From assembly GCA_937865685.1 (NCBI GenBank), contig CALMGU010000057.1, forward strand, positions 1-62,450: DNA of 62,450 nt, in the 5' to 3' direction. Below the pieces are notes generated by a model. The model made no database searches. It was not told the DNA's origin and saw nothing but the letters and a program-made list of their open reading frames with translations. Below are positions 51,284-60,903 of this stretch, in pieces. Each line of letters begins with the position of its first letter. The first letter of the stretch is position 1. The translations under genes and the position numbers were made by a program. The stretch comes from an uncultured Alphaproteobacteria bacterium (GTDB lineage: Bacteria > Pseudomonadota > Alphaproteobacteria > Micropepsales > Micropepsaceae).

Positions 51284-52252
51284 ATGATCCTGGTCACAGG
51301 CGCCGCCGGCTTTATCGGGTCGCACGTGGCCAAGGCCCTGCTGGCGCGCGGCGACGCGGTGCTGGGAGTGGACAATCTCAATGACTATTATGACGTCGCG
51401 CTCAAGAAGGCGCGGCTGGCGCAGCTGATGGCGGCCACGGCCTTCAGCTTCCGCAAGCTGGATATTTCCGATCACGAGGCCATGCTGGCGTTGACGCGGG
51501 AATTTCCCGGCATCACCGGCATCGTGCATCTGGCCGCGCAGCCGGGCGTTCGCTATTCGCTGATCAATCCTTACGCCTATGTCCAGGCGAATGTGATGGG
51601 GCATCTGGTGATGCTGGAAACGGCGCGTGCCCTGCCCGGCCTCAAGCATTTCGTTTATGCCAGCTCCTCCTCGGTCTATGGCGCCAATACCAAGATGCCC
51701 TTTTCCGTGGGCGATCCGGTCGAGCAGCCCAACTCGCTCTATGCCGCCACCAAACGCGCGGATGAGCTGATCGGCCATACCTATGCCCATCTTTACGGAA
51801 TTCCGTCCACCGGACTGCGCTTTTTCACGGTCTATGGTCCTTGGGGCCGGCCCGACATGGCGCCGATGCTCTTCACGCGCGCCATCAGCGCCGGCGAGCC
51901 CATCAAGGTCTTCAATCGCGGCGAGATGTGGCGCGATTTCACCTATATCGATGACATCGTGGATGGCGTCCTGCGTGCGCTTGACCGCCCGGCCAGCGGA
52001 ACCCCGCCGCACAAGCTCTACAATCTGGGCAATCACCGGTCCGAAAAGCTGACCGACTTCATCGCCGCGATCGAACAGGCCTTGCAGAAAAAAGCGATCA
52101 TCCAGCTGGAGCCGATGCAGCCGGGCGATGTCGAGGCGACTTATGCCGACATCGAGGCCAGCCGCCGCGAATTGGGGTTCTCGCCGCAAACCCCCATGTC
52201 CGTGGGAATACCCAAATTCGTCGACTGGTACCGGGACTTCTACGGCGCTTAG
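51284..52252 (+). CDS. UDP-glucuronate 4-epimerase-like NAD-dependent epimerase
   Basis: The 322-residue extended short-chain dehydrogenase has LVTGAAGFIGSHVAKALLAR, GVDNLNDYYDVALKKARL (the DNLNDYYD marker of UDP-GlcA epimerases), HLAAQPGVRYSLINPYAYVQ and the YxxxK site NSLYAATKRADELIGHTYAH. RFFTVYGPWGRPDMAPMLFT is also typical. It interconverts UDP-glucuronate and UDP-galacturonate for acidic polysaccharides. It follows ugd after 11 bases in one operon. Confidence 0.93.
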   Translation: MILVTGAAGFIGSHVAKALLARGDAVLGVDNLNDYYDVALKKARLAQLMAATAFSFRKLDISDHEAMLALTREFPGITGIVHLAAQPGVRYSLINPYAYVQANVMGHLVMLETARALPGLKHFVYASSSSVYGANTKMPFSVGDPVEQPNSLYAATKRADELIGHTYAHLYGIPSTGLRFFTVYGPWGRPDMAPMLFTRAISAGEPIKVFNRGEMWRDFTYIDDIVDGVLRALDRPASGTPPHKLYNLGNHRSEKLTDFIAAIEQALQKKAIIQLEPMQPGDVEATYADIEASRRELGFSPQTPMSVGIPKFVDWYRDFYGA

Positions 52253-52258
52253 GCGGCC

Positions 52259-54145
52259 TCAGATATACCCGCCGTCGCGCAGATAGCGCAGAATAGCTTC
52301 GGCCTGCACGTCCGCGGGCGCCTCGACCGTGCGGATGACCAGTTCCGCCCGCTCCGGCGCTTCATAGGGCGAGTCGATGCCGGTGAAATTCTTGATCGCG
52401 CCGGCCCGGGCCTTGCCGTAAAGCCCTTTGGGATCGCGCGCCATGCAGACCTCCAGCGGTGTATCCACGAAAATCTCGATGAACTCACCGGCACCGACCA
52501 GCTCGCGCGCCATGCGGCGTTCGGACCGGAAGGGGGAAATGAACGACACCAGCACGATCAGGCCCGCATCCAGGAACAGCTTGGCGGTCTCTCCCACCCG
52601 GCGGATGTTTTCCACCCGGTCGGCATCGGTGAAGCCCAGATCGCGGTTCAGGCCATGGCGGACATTATCGCCGTCCAAGAGATAGGTGTGACGGCCCTCG
52701 GCGGCCAATGCCTTTTCCACCAGATTGGCGATGGTCGATTTTCCCGAACCCGACAGGCCGGTGAACCACAGCATGGCGGGCTTCTGCCCCTTCATTTTGG
52801 CGCGCGCGGCCTTGTTCACGTCCAGCGCCTGCCAATGGACATTGGTGGCGCGCCGAAGGCCGAAATCGATCATGCCCGCGCCCACCGTCGCGTTGGTGGA
52901 CCGGTCGATCAGGATAAAGCCGCCCATGTCGCGATTGTCGCGGTAAGGATCAAAGGCCAGCGGCTGGGACAATGCGAAATTGCAATATCCCACTTCGTTC
53001 AGCGCCAAGGTCTTTCCGGCAAGATGCCCCAGCGTGTTGATGTCCACCTTGTGTTTGAGGCTGGACACCGTGGCCGGGATGGTGGCGGTGGCAAGCTTGA
53101 GGAGATATTGGCGGCCCGGCAGCAACTCTTCGTCGGCCATCCAGAGCAGATGCGCCGCAAACTGGTCCGACAATTCCGGCCGGTTCTGCGGCCCGCACAG
53201 GACATCACCGCGGGAGATGTCGACTTCATCCGCCAGGGTGATGGTGACGGCATCGCCCGCAACCGCTTCGGGCTTGTCGCCGTCCAGGGTGACGATGCGT
53301 GCTATCTTGGACGTGCGGCCGGATTTGGCGACAGCTACGGCGTCGCCCGGCTTGATCCGCCCGCCCGCCACGGTACCGGCGAAGCCGCGAAAATCCAGAT
53401 TCGGACGGTTCACCCATTGAACCGGCATGCGAAACGGCGTGTCCGCCAACGCCGTATCCACGTCCACCGTTTCCAGGTGATCGAGCAGCGACGGTCCCTC
53501 ATACCAGGGCATACGGGCGCTCTTGGCGATCACATTGTCGCCATGCCGTGCCGAAAGCGGAATCGCAACTTGGCTGGTGAAATTCAAATTCTTCGCGAAA
53601 GCAGTGAAGTCCGCCACGATCCGGTCGAAGACGCTTTGCGAATACTCCGCCAGGTCGATCTTGTTCACCGCCAGTACAATGTGGCGGATGCCCAAAAGCG
53701 AGGCGATATAGGCATGCCGCCGGGTCTGAACCAGGACACCCTTGCGTGCATCGATCAGGATGACGGCGAGATCCGAGTTCGACGCTCCGGTCGCCATGTT
53801 GCGGGTATATTGTTCATGGCCCGGCGTGTCGGCGACGATGAATTTGCGCCGGTCGGTGGCAAAGAAACGATAGGCCACATCGATGGTGATGCCCTGCTCC
53901 CGCTCCGCTTCCAGCCCGTCCACCAGAAGCGCGAAATCGATATCCTCGCCCGTGGTGCCGAATTTGCGGGAATCCTTTTCCAGCGCCGACAGCGTATCCT
54001 CGAACAAAAGCTTGGTGTCATAGAGGAGCCGCCCGATCAGGGTGGACTTGCCGTCATCGACGCTGCCGCAGGTGAGAAAGCGCAGCAGCGATTTCCTTTC
54101 CTGCGCGGCGAGAAAAGTCTTCAGATCGGAAGCCAGGGTATTCAT
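52259..54145 (-). CDS. cysNC: bifunctional sulfate adenylyltransferase subunit 1 / APS kinase (CysN-CysC)
   Basis: The 628-residue protein joins an EF-Tu-like GTPase (CysN) to an APS kinase (CysC). The CysN part has [34 protein letters not shown] and [14 protein letters not shown]. The CysC part begins near residue 455 with [20 protein letters not shown] and has [15 protein letters not shown] and [20 protein letters not shown]. Together with CysD it makes APS and then PAPS. The start is ATG 54145, three bases from the cysD stop; the open frame further upstream is inside cysD. PAPS serves assimilation or sulfation; no PAPS reductase or sulfotransferase is in the window. Confidence 0.95.
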   Translation of the reverse strand: MNTLASDLKTFLAAQERKSLLRFLTCGSVDDGKSTLIGRLLYDTKLLFEDTLSALEKDSRKFGTTGEDIDFALLVDGLEAEREQGITIDVAYRFFATDRRKFIVADTPGHEQYTRNMATGASNSDLAVILIDARKGVLVQTRRHAYIASLLGIRHIVLAVNKIDLAEYSQSVFDRIVADFTAFAKNLNFTSQVAIPLSARHGDNVIAKSARMPWYEGPSLLDHLETVDVDTALADTPFRMPVQWVNRPNLDFRGFAGTVAGGRIKPGDAVAVAKSGRTSKIARIVTLDGDKPEAVAGDAVTITLADEVDISRGDVLCGPQNRPELSDQFAAHLLWMADEELLPGRQYLLKLATATIPATVSSLKHKVDINTLGHLAGKTLALNEVGYCNFALSQPLAFDPYRDNRDMGGFILIDRSTNATVGAGMIDFGLRRATNVHWQALDVNKAARAKMKGQKPAMLWFTGLSGSGKSTIANLVEKALAAEGRHTYLLDGDNVRHGLNRDLGFTDADRVENIRRVGETAKLFLDAGLIVLVSFISPFRSERRMARELVGAGEFIEIFVDTPLEVCMARDPKGLYGKARAGAIKNFTGIDSPYEAPERAELVIRTVEAPADVQAEAILRYLRDGGYI

Positions 54146-54147
54146 GC

Positions 54148-55062
54148 TCAAAAATACCCTTCCTTCTTCTTTTTCTCCATCGAGGCCTTCTCGTCGCCGT
54201 CGATCAGCCGCCCCTGGCGCTCGCTGGTACGCGCGGTGAACATTTCCGTCACGATCGCTTCCAGAGTGTCGGCATCGCTCTCGATCGCCCCCGTCAATGG
54301 ATAGCAACCGAGCGTGCGGAAACGGACCAGCTTTTCTTCCAGCACTTCGCCGGGCAGTAGCTTCATCCGCTCGTCATCGCGCATGATCAGCGTGCCGCCG
54401 CGCGAAACCACCGGACGGCGGGCCGCGAAATAAAGCGGCACGATGGGAATATTCTCGGCCAGGATATATTGCCAGATATCGAGTTCGGTCCAGTTGGACA
54501 GGGGAAAAACGCGAATGCTTTCGCCCTTGTTGATGCGGGTGTTGTAGACGCGCCAGAGTTCGGGCCTCTGGTTTTTGGGGTCCCAGCCATGGTGCCGGTC
54601 GCGGAATGAGAAGATGCGCTCCTTGGCGCGGCTTTTTTCCTCATCCCGCCGCGCGCCGCCGAAGGCCGCGTCGAAGCCGTGGCGATCCAGCGCCTGCTTC
54701 AGGCTTTCGGTCTTCATCACCTGGGTATGCAGCGAGGAGCCGGAATCGAATGGATTGATGCCGCGCGTCACACCGTCCTGATTGATATGCACGATCAATT
54801 CCAGCCCCAGCCGCTTCGCCGTCTGATCGCGGAATTCGATCATCTCCCGGAATTTCCAGGTTGTGTCCACATGCATTAACGGGAAAGGCGGCTTTGCCGG
54901 ATAAAAGGCCTTCATCGCCAGATGCAGCATCACCGACGAATCCTTGCCGATGGAATAGAGCATCACGGGATTGGCGAACTCGGCCGCCACCTCCCGCATG
55001 ATGTGGATGCTCTCGGCCTCAAGCCGGCGCAGATGAGAAATTACGGTCTTGTTGGTGGACAA
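54148..55062 (-). CDS. cysD: sulfate adenylyltransferase subunit 2 CysD
   Basis: CysD uses ATP to activate sulfate to APS, driven by GTP hydrolysis of CysN. The 304-residue PP-loop protein shows [20 protein letters not shown], the pyrophosphate loop [40 protein letters not shown] and [14 protein letters not shown]. The start appears to be TTG at 55062: a stop codon (TAG) lies three codons upstream in frame and the next ATG would remove the first 21 residues, which are conserved. A TTG start may keep expression low. It precedes cysNC by two bases. Confidence 0.94.
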   Translation of the reverse strand: MSTNKTVISHLRRLEAESIHIMREVAAEFANPVMLYSIGKDSSVMLHLAMKAFYPAKPPFPLMHVDTTWKFREMIEFRDQTAKRLGLELIVHINQDGVTRGINPFDSGSSLHTQVMKTESLKQALDRHGFDAAFGGARRDEEKSRAKERIFSFRDRHHGWDPKNQRPELWRVYNTRINKGESIRVFPLSNWTELDIWQYILAENIPIVPLYFAARRPVVSRGGTLIMRDDERMKLLPGEVLEEKLVRFRTLGCYPLTGAIESDADTLEAIVTEMFTARTSERQGRLIDGDEKASMEKKKKEGYF

Positions 55063-55135
55063 TTCCAGCTACCCCAAATCTGTGCTGTGAATTAGGGACA
55101 AATCCGTCCCGGCGCAAGCCATCCTTGCCGGCGAT

Positions 55136-56239
55136 CTATTTCAAGGTCCTCAACGTGACCGCTGGCGGCACCGCCTGGGTTTCGACCGAAAAGCGCACCC
55201 GGCCGATGGCATGCCCGTCGGCAGTGGCGATGTTTACGCGCCATTGACCCGGCCTTGGCGCGGTTTTGCTGGAATAGGCCCGATAGCCATCCTCCCGTCC
55301 ACCTCGGATCGCGAAACTTATGGTCTGCTGGGGCACCCAGGCGCCGTTCCTGGGATCGCGCCATTCCCAGCGATGCACGATGTCGGCCGTCAGCCGGTAT
55401 GGGGCAAAGATGGCGCTGTAGAGATAGAGCTTGTCGCCGGACTGGATATGCTCGACGGGAAAGGTTCCGAACAGCGCCCGCCAGCGAGGCGGCTCATCTT
55501 CCGCCGCCACCTGATAGTCGCGCCCGTCTCGCTTGATGGAGTGATAGATTCCCGCATCCGAAAGCACCAAAGGAAGCGGCGGCAGTATTCTGGCGAAATA
55601 AAAGGCATTGACCAGGGCAGTGATCCCCACCATGCCGGCCGCGATCTGCAGGCGGGCGACGCGATAACGGTCATGGCCCAATACGGCCAGGGATTGCAGG
55701 TAAAAGAAAAACACCACCACCGCGATGGCGCCCGACATCAGGAACGGCACCGTTCCGATGCGCCCGATCACCACCGGCACCAAGAGGATCGCATAGGAGT
55801 AGAGCGAAAAGAAAAACAGCAGCGCCGAAAACACCAGCCGCGCGTGATAGCGGCGCAGATATTCATTGCCGATGAAGATCCCGGCCATGCAAAGCAGAAA
55901 CGGCCAGGACGCTCCAATCGAAGCGCTGCGGATGTAGAATACACAGAACCCCGACAACAGGCAGCCCAGCGCGAATTGGGCAACAAAAATCAGGACCGTG
56001 CGTGTGCGGGCGGATGGCTTGGCGTGGTCCGGCCGCGATTCCAAAGCGTGCAATACCGCAATGGTCGCACCGGCAAGGATCAGATAGGTGATAAAAACGG
56101 CCTGCGTCATCGGCCGGTCGATGCGGCCGAAAGCATAGCTGTCAAAGGCAAAGCCGCCCGCCAGCGAGATCGCCGACAGATGCCGCTCATACGCGCGCGC
56201 CCAGCTTACCGTCTGTTCAAAATGCTCGATCGCACGCAT
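55136..56239 (-). CDS. polytopic membrane protein with C-terminal DUF2914 domain
   Basis: The 367-residue protein has about seven membrane helices in residues 40-235 (for example FITYLILAGATIAVLHAL and FSALLFFFSLYSYAILLVPV). A periplasmic-looking C-terminal domain follows, with HRWEWRDPRNGAWVPQQTIS, FAIRGGREDGYRAYSSKTAP and PGQWRVNIATADGHAIGRVR, which match DUF2914. The domain is found in envelope proteins of unknown function. It lies between cysD and a Wzi-like porin gene in the same direction, so a role in polysaccharide export or modification is possible. Confidence 0.82.
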   Translation of the reverse strand: MRAIEHFEQTVSWARAYERHLSAISLAGGFAFDSYAFGRIDRPMTQAVFITYLILAGATIAVLHALESRPDHAKPSARTRTVLIFVAQFALGCLLSGFCVFYIRSASIGASWPFLLCMAGIFIGNEYLRRYHARLVFSALLFFFSLYSYAILLVPVVIGRIGTVPFLMSGAIAVVVFFFYLQSLAVLGHDRYRVARLQIAAGMVGITALVNAFYFARILPPLPLVLSDAGIYHSIKRDGRDYQVAAEDEPPRWRALFGTFPVEHIQSGDKLYLYSAIFAPYRLTADIVHRWEWRDPRNGAWVPQQTISFAIRGGREDGYRAYSSKTAPRPGQWRVNIATADGHAIGRVRFSVETQAVPPAVTLRTLK

Positions 56240-56326
56240 GCCGCGAATTCATGCCCCAGCCGTGATGAAGCAGACAGGAACGTCTTGTCCGGATTAAGGC
56301 AGACGCCTCCCGCGAAGACGGAAAAA

Positions 56327-57808
56327 TCAAAGGCCAATCCGCAGCCCGGCTTCGAAGGACGCGGCGAAGCCGCGACGCGGCCTCAACTGGTCGTCCTGCA
56401 GACGCCCGGCCAGATCGAGCTTCATCCAGCGAAGCGGCAGGGACACCCGCGCTTCGACTAGATTTATGAGTACCGGAGATGACGTAAGAATATTGATTCC
56501 GGAAAACCCGGCATCACCGATATGGGGATTGGAAACTTGAGCATGATGGACGCTCAATTCGTAAAACCGCCCGCCGCTATCCATCCAACTCCCTTGGAGC
56601 GACAATAATCGAGAGTCGCTGTCGAGGCTAAATCCAAGCGTCCGGCCCCTGTACCGCATGCCGTCTATGAAATCGCCATTGGTATAGGCGAAGCCGTGAA
56701 AGACATTTCCGAAACTGAAAATATTCGCCGTGGGTACGGTATCCGAATATTCCGCGGTGATGCGCAACATGTTTTTCGCCATCGGCACAAAGAAGCTGGT
56801 CCCGAACAGATGGCTTGTTCCTGAATGCGTGAAGGGCGACGAATCCTCATTCATCAGCTGCATGTAAACTTGGACGGGCACATTGCCCAAAGCCCTGCTG
56901 TATTTGACGTCGATCAGACCTTCGTCATTCGTCTTATCCGGATGCAAGGGATCATTGCTGAGGTTGAAATAGTCCCTTATGGGCACGCAAGGATGTCCCC
57001 GGCCGCAAAATTGCTCTGTGCGGGCCAATCCGATTTCCAGCCCTGGCGCCGGATTAAATGTGAAGCGCAAGGCGTTGTAGAACGTGTCGCGCTGGGCGCG
57101 CGGGCCGTCCAGCATGCCGACAAAAAACTGCGCCTGCCACGGCCCCAGCCAGCGCAGGATCGGCCAGGTCGAGGCGGACGTATCCAGACGCTCCAGGCCG
57201 ATCTTGGGCATCGGCCGGGCATTGTTGGACAACGCAAGAGCCGACACCCAGCCCGGACCCCACCATTGCGACATGTATCCGCCATAGAGCAGCAGCGGGC
57301 CGGCCTTCTGCGCGATATAGGATTCATCCGGCATCAGCTTGGTGGTGTTGGCGCGAAAATTCTGCGTGAAGCCACCGATCGCCAGCCGCGCCGCCGTGGA
57401 TTGTGAGTTGTAGTCGAGAACAAATTGGGCTTGGCCCTCGCCCCTTCCCATTCCGTCGAAGCCGTAGACCAGGCCCGGCCTGTTGGTGGCGTCGATGTTC
57501 AGCGACGCGGACAGGCCGGAACGGTTTTCGGCGCGGGCCCGCGCCAGGATCCTCGCCGCTGCCGCCCGCACCGAAGCCGGCTGGCCGGCCAATGGGTTGT
57601 CCCGCAGATCCTTGACGATGCTTTGCCACGGCAAGGGCCAGTGGGTGGTAATGCCATCAATCACGCCGGCGGCGGCCAGAAGCTCGATATCGCCTCGGAG
57701 TTGATTGTCCCCGACTTCGGCCCAGGGCGAAGCCAAAGAGTGTACTGTTCCGTACAAAAAGATTGCCAGGGCAAGGATGGCTCGTCTTGCCCAATATCCA
57801 CGCATCAT
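56327..57808 (-). CDS. capsule-assembly Wzi-family outer-membrane protein
   Basis: The protein of about 493 residues has a signal peptide (MMRGYWARRAILALAIFLYG) and an N-terminal helical part (ASPWAEVGDNQLRGDIELLA, AAGVIDGITTHWPLPWQSIV) typical of the Wzi/CapsAssemb family. A beta-barrel follows with LLYGGYMSQWWGPGWVSALA and ends in an aliphatic residue (FEAGLRIGL). Wzi binds capsule at the outer surface and organises it. The start is ATG 57808 or 57805. Position next to DUF2914, TPR/SPOR and galU genes supports a surface-polysaccharide role. The protein does not show YjbH-like length. Confidence 0.88.
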   Translation of the reverse strand: MMRGYWARRAILALAIFLYGTVHSLASPWAEVGDNQLRGDIELLAAAGVIDGITTHWPLPWQSIVKDLRDNPLAGQPASVRAAAARILARARAENRSGLSASLNIDATNRPGLVYGFDGMGRGEGQAQFVLDYNSQSTAARLAIGGFTQNFRANTTKLMPDESYIAQKAGPLLLYGGYMSQWWGPGWVSALALSNNARPMPKIGLERLDTSASTWPILRWLGPWQAQFFVGMLDGPRAQRDTFYNALRFTFNPAPGLEIGLARTEQFCGRGHPCVPIRDYFNLSNDPLHPDKTNDEGLIDVKYSRALGNVPVQVYMQLMNEDSSPFTHSGTSHLFGTSFFVPMAKNMLRITAEYSDTVPTANIFSFGNVFHGFAYTNGDFIDGMRYRGRTLGFSLDSDSRLLSLQGSWMDSGGRFYELSVHHAQVSNPHIGDAGFSGINILTSSPVLINLVEARVSLPLRWMKLDLAGRLQDDQLRPRRGFAASFEAGLRIGL

Positions 57809-57878
57809 GAAACCGATCCCTCGAGCGGCAGGCACCATAGGGGGTTTGTGCGGCAGCGAATACCCTGCCACGTGGCGG

Positions 57879-58718
57879 TTAATCATGAATAAGAATGCAA
57901 TCCAATCCCTTGGCTGCCAGAGCCACACAGAGGCCCTTGGAGCCGGTCTGCGTGACCGTGACCCGCAACCGGTAAAAACGCCCCGCCCCCGGCAAATCGA
58001 CCGCTACGATGCGAGGAGCCGCGCCCTTCAGGACGTCGCTGGCCAGCGCCTTGGCAAGGTCCCAACCCTGCTCAGCCCTTTGCGGGCTTCGCCAGGCCCC
58101 CAGTTGAAGCTGGGCCTGACGGCGGTGCCCATTCGGGGCAACCTGTCCTTCTACGGCTCTGGAAACAGCGTCCACCGAGCGGGTGCTTTCACGGTTGGCG
58201 GCGAGCACTTCCAGTCTCTCTGCGGCCGGACGGAACTGCGGGTCTGCCGCCAGAGAGCGGCTGTAGAAGTCCTGGGCCTGGACCAAATCGCCTCGCGCTT
58301 CAGCCGCCTCGCCCGCCCGCGCATATAGACCGGCGCGCCTGCTGCGTGCGGCGGCAAAATCGGGCGTCAGCGACAGGGCAGCCCCATAGTCGGCCAGCGC
58401 ATCGTTGGGACGCCCCATGGCCTCCAGCAGCAGACCCCGGCCAAACAAAATCTGCGCCTGCTCGTCACCGGCCAGCGTGCGGCTTTCAATCGCCAGGGTG
58501 TAGTCGGCGAGAGCGTCCTGTTTCTGCCCCAGGCGCTCGCTGGCATGGCCCTTCCTGACCAAAGACCGATACCAATCCGCCCGCGACGGGATTTGTGGGG
58601 CTTCCGGTGCCGGTGCGCGGACGTCAGGCTCCGACCAAGCGGACCCCATGGGCAAAGAGGCGCCCCATATCATCGCCCCCAGCCATATCGGGACTGGAAC
58701 GAAACCCGCCTTTTTCAT
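57879..58718 (-). CDS. exported TPR protein with SPOR-like C-terminal domain
   Basis: The 279-residue protein starts at ATG 58718 with a signal peptide (MKKAGFVPVPIWLGAMIWGA). TPR-like repeats span about 50-190 (RKGHASERLGQKQDALADYT, GLLLEAMGRPNDALADYGAA, QAQDFYSRSLAADPQFRPAA). The C-terminal 75 residues, QAQLQLGAWRSPQRAEQGWD then RFYRLRVTVTQTGSKGLCVA, look like a SPOR domain, which binds denuded peptidoglycan. TPR plus SPOR proteins help position envelope complexes. It lies 70 bases upstream of the Wzi-like gene and is divergent from galU, so it probably belongs to the polysaccharide-assembly set. Confidence 0.82.
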   Translation of the reverse strand: MKKAGFVPVPIWLGAMIWGASLPMGSAWSEPDVRAPAPEAPQIPSRADWYRSLVRKGHASERLGQKQDALADYTLAIESRTLAGDEQAQILFGRGLLLEAMGRPNDALADYGAALSLTPDFAAARSRRAGLYARAGEAAEARGDLVQAQDFYSRSLAADPQFRPAAERLEVLAANRESTRSVDAVSRAVEGQVAPNGHRRQAQLQLGAWRSPQRAEQGWDLAKALASDVLKGAAPRIVAVDLPGAGRFYRLRVTVTQTGSKGLCVALAAKGLDCILIHD

Positions 58719-58821
58719 CCGCCACCATCGCCCGTATTCGGGCTTTTCCCGCAAGTCCTGGAAAACTGGACATTAAGTGCGAGCCCATGCCATGAAACAG
58801 GCCCTTTCAGAAAGCGTCAAC

Positions 58822-59703
58822 ATGTCTGTCACAAAGCCTGTTCGCAAAGCCGTTTTTCCCGTCGCCGGCATGGGCACGCGCTTCCTGCCCGCCACCAAAG
58901 CCGTGCCCAAGGAAATGCTGCCGGTCGTGGACAAGCCCGTGATCCAGTACGCCGTCGAAGAGGCCCGTGAAGCCGGCATCGAGCAGTTCGTCTTCGTCAC
59001 CGGCCGGGGCAAGCATGTCATCGAGGACCATTTCGATCATGCCTATGAGCTGGAATCCCTCCTCGAAGCGCGGGACAAGACCGCCGAATTGAACAGCCTG
59101 CTGGAGTCCCTGCCCCTGACCGGATCGGTCGGCTTCATCCGCCAGCAGCAGCCTTTGGGCCTGGGCCATGCCGTCTGGTGCGCGCGCCACTTCGTCGGCA
59201 ACGAGCCGTTCGCGGTGCTCTTGCCGGACGATCTGATGGTCGGCGCGCCCGGCGCGCTGTCGCAGATGATCCGCGCTTATGACCAGGTGGGCGGCGGCAT
59301 CATCGTGGCCGCCGAAGAAAAGGCCCGCGAAGAAACCAAGCGCTATGGCGTGGTCGATCCTGGCAACGTCAAAGGCAACGCCACGGAAGTGAAGGGCGTG
59401 GTGGAGAAGCCGGACCCCGCCAACGCGCCCTCCAATCTCTGCATCATCGGCCGCTACATCTTGCAGCCGCAGATTTTCGGCGAGCTCGACCGCCAGGAGC
59501 GCGGCGCCGGAAACGAAATCCAGCTGACGGATTCCATGGCCAAGATGATCGGGCGCATGCCGTTCCACGCCGTCAAGACCGATTGCGCCCGTTTCGATTG
59601 CGGCGACAAGGTGGGTTTTCTGCACGCCAATATCGCCGTGGGCCTTTCGCGGCCCGATATCGCCCCTTCCCTGCGCGGCATCCTGAAAAATATCACGCCG
59701 TAG
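58822..59703 (+). CDS. galU: UTP-glucose-1-phosphate uridylyltransferase GalU
   Basis: GalU makes UDP-glucose, the precursor of UDP-glucuronate and many glycans. Marks are PVRKAVFPVAGMGTRFLPAT with KAVPKEMLPVVDKPVIQYAV, FIRQQQPLGLGHAVWCARHF, LLPDDLMVGAPG and GNEIQLTDSMAKMIG. The ATG at 58822 (MSVTKPVRK) matches the family start, giving 293 residues. An ATG at 58792 and a GTG at 58777 are also open. It supplies the ugd substrate. The lipoprotein gene downstream begins two bases after its stop. Confidence 0.95.
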   Translation: MSVTKPVRKAVFPVAGMGTRFLPATKAVPKEMLPVVDKPVIQYAVEEAREAGIEQFVFVTGRGKHVIEDHFDHAYELESLLEARDKTAELNSLLESLPLTGSVGFIRQQQPLGLGHAVWCARHFVGNEPFAVLLPDDLMVGAPGALSQMIRAYDQVGGGIIVAAEEKAREETKRYGVVDPGNVKGNATEVKGVVEKPDPANAPSNLCIIGRYILQPQIFGELDRQERGAGNEIQLTDSMAKMIGRMPFHAVKTDCARFDCGDKVGFLHANIAVGLSRPDIAPSLRGILKNITP

Positions 59704-59704
59704 C

Positions 59705-60373
59705 GTGGCCCGGGTGAAGCCATCGGCCGCCATCGCCTTCCTTTTCATGCTGGCGGCGTGCAGTTCGACCGGCAATTCCGACTATTCCCAATTCTATCGC
59801 GCTTTGCGCCAGAGCGCGGCCGCCAGCTTCGGCAATGGCCGCATCACCAAAGATCAGGCGGCCGCCATTGCCTATGCCAGCATGGGCTACCGGGTGAATG
59901 GCGGCACCGAACAGCTCGTGGTTCTGGCAACTGACGCGAACGGGGAGCAACTCTGGACGTCCAAGGCACGCATCGTGATCGTCACACGGGACGGCCGCAT
60001 CGCCCGCACGGTCGGTTTGCTCCATGACAGGACGGGAATGTCGCCAAGAACAGGCGAGCAGCTGGCGGCGGTCACGGCCGCGCTGAACGGCAATGTCACC
60101 TATAGGCGCCTGGAAGATTTTCCCGACATCCCGGCCTATGGCGTCATGCTGACCTGCACGCTCTCGAAAAAGAGAGCCGAAACCATCACCATTCTGGGAC
60201 GGGGCATACAAACCATCCGCATTGACGAATCCTGTCGTTCCTCGGACCGCAAATGGTCTTTTACCGATCGGTTCTGGGTCGCCCCCGATGCAAGCCTGGT
60301 CTGGCGCAGCCTTCAGCATGTCGATCCCACGGGCACGGTGGTCGAGACCGAGATCCTGCGCCCGCCCGGCTAA
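59705..60373 (+). CDS. YjbF/GfcB-family lipoprotein
   Basis: The 222-residue protein starts at GTG 59705 and carries a lipoprotein signal (AAIAFLFMLAACSS, lipobox LAAC). The rest (FYRALRQSAAASFGNGRITK, YRVNGGTEQLVVLATDANGE, RTVGLLHDRTGMSPRTG) is typical of the YjbF/GfcB family. In E. coli these are needed for group 4 capsule (Gfc) or the Yjb exopolysaccharide and are encoded with YjbE/GfcA, G and H. A YjbE/GfcA-like small protein is encoded convergently just beyond. The stop is followed by a terminator shared by both genes. Confidence 0.85.
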   Translation: MARVKPSAAIAFLFMLAACSSTGNSDYSQFYRALRQSAAASFGNGRITKDQAAAIAYASMGYRVNGGTEQLVVLATDANGEQLWTSKARIVIVTRDGRIARTVGLLHDRTGMSPRTGEQLAAVTAALNGNVTYRRLEDFPDIPAYGVMLTCTLSKKRAETITILGRGIQTIRIDESCRSSDRKWSFTDRFWVAPDASLVWRSLQHVDPTGTVVETEILRPPG

Positions 60374-60399
60374 AAAATAAGGAGGGCGCAAGGCCCTCC
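60373..60399 (-). terminator. terminator between the YjbF-like and YjbE-like genes
   Basis: GGAGGGC (60381-60387) and GCCCTCC (60393-60399) form a seven-bp stem with a five-base loop. On the minus strand it is followed by TTATTTTTTA, a good U-tract for the leftward small gene. On the plus strand only TCATCATTCATT follows. Confidence 0.8.
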
Positions 60400-60435
60400 T
60401 CATCATTCATTCGCTTTGACGCGCCAGCGGCGCGA

Positions 60436-60687
60436 TTATGGGGTCGTGCCGGTGGTCGTGGTGGTGACCGAGCCGTTGCCGCTGCCCGAAGCAACCAGGG
60501 CGATGCCGCCGGCGACCACGCCAAGGCCCAGGACCATCAACATCGTGTTGTCGGCAGCTTGTGCCTTCTTGACGCCCGCGGGCTTACCAGGGGCCAAAGG
60601 GGCCGCAGGGGCCGCAGCATTCGTCGCAGCAAACGCGCTCGAAACAATCAGGCTCGACGCCAGAATGGCTGCACCGATAATCCGCAT
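60436..60687 (-). CDS. small exported YjbE/GfcA-like protein
   Basis: The 83-residue protein starts at ATG 60687 with a strong ribosome site (AAAGGAG). A signal peptide (MRIIGAAILASSLIVSSAFA) is followed by an Ala/Pro-rich linker, a hydrophobic segment (TMLMVLGLGVVAGGIALVAS) and a Gly/Ser/Thr-rich end with a run of threonines (GSGNGSVTTTTTGTTP). That layout, small exported, one helix, threonine-run tail, is the layout of YjbE and GfcA of E. coli capsule operons. The neighbouring gene is a YjbF/GfcB-like lipoprotein, which supports the call. Here the gene points the other way, unlike the E. coli operon. Confidence 0.78.
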   Translation of the reverse strand: MRIIGAAILASSLIVSSAFAATNAAAPAAPLAPGKPAGVKKAQAADNTMLMVLGLGVVAGGIALVASGSGNGSVTTTTTGTTP

Positions 60688-60903
60688 TGAAAACTCCTTT
60701 AATGGTCTGACTGCCCTAGGCTTTTCTACGAACCGGCAATACACAAGTCAATAAAACTGGTAAACCCAAAATTGTACCCGGCAACAGATTGGCAACCAGC
60801 CTTTCTATACCATTGACCATTTCAGGCCGGGAACCGGTAGCCCCGTTCTCCAAACGCGGAACATCGGCATCAGTTGCGAATTATCTGACATCAAGGACGA
60901 TTT

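Noticed and set aside
49903..51381. A 492-codon minus-strand frame opposite ugd
   Set aside because: Antisense shadow; the plus strand carries a complete UDP-glucose dehydrogenase.
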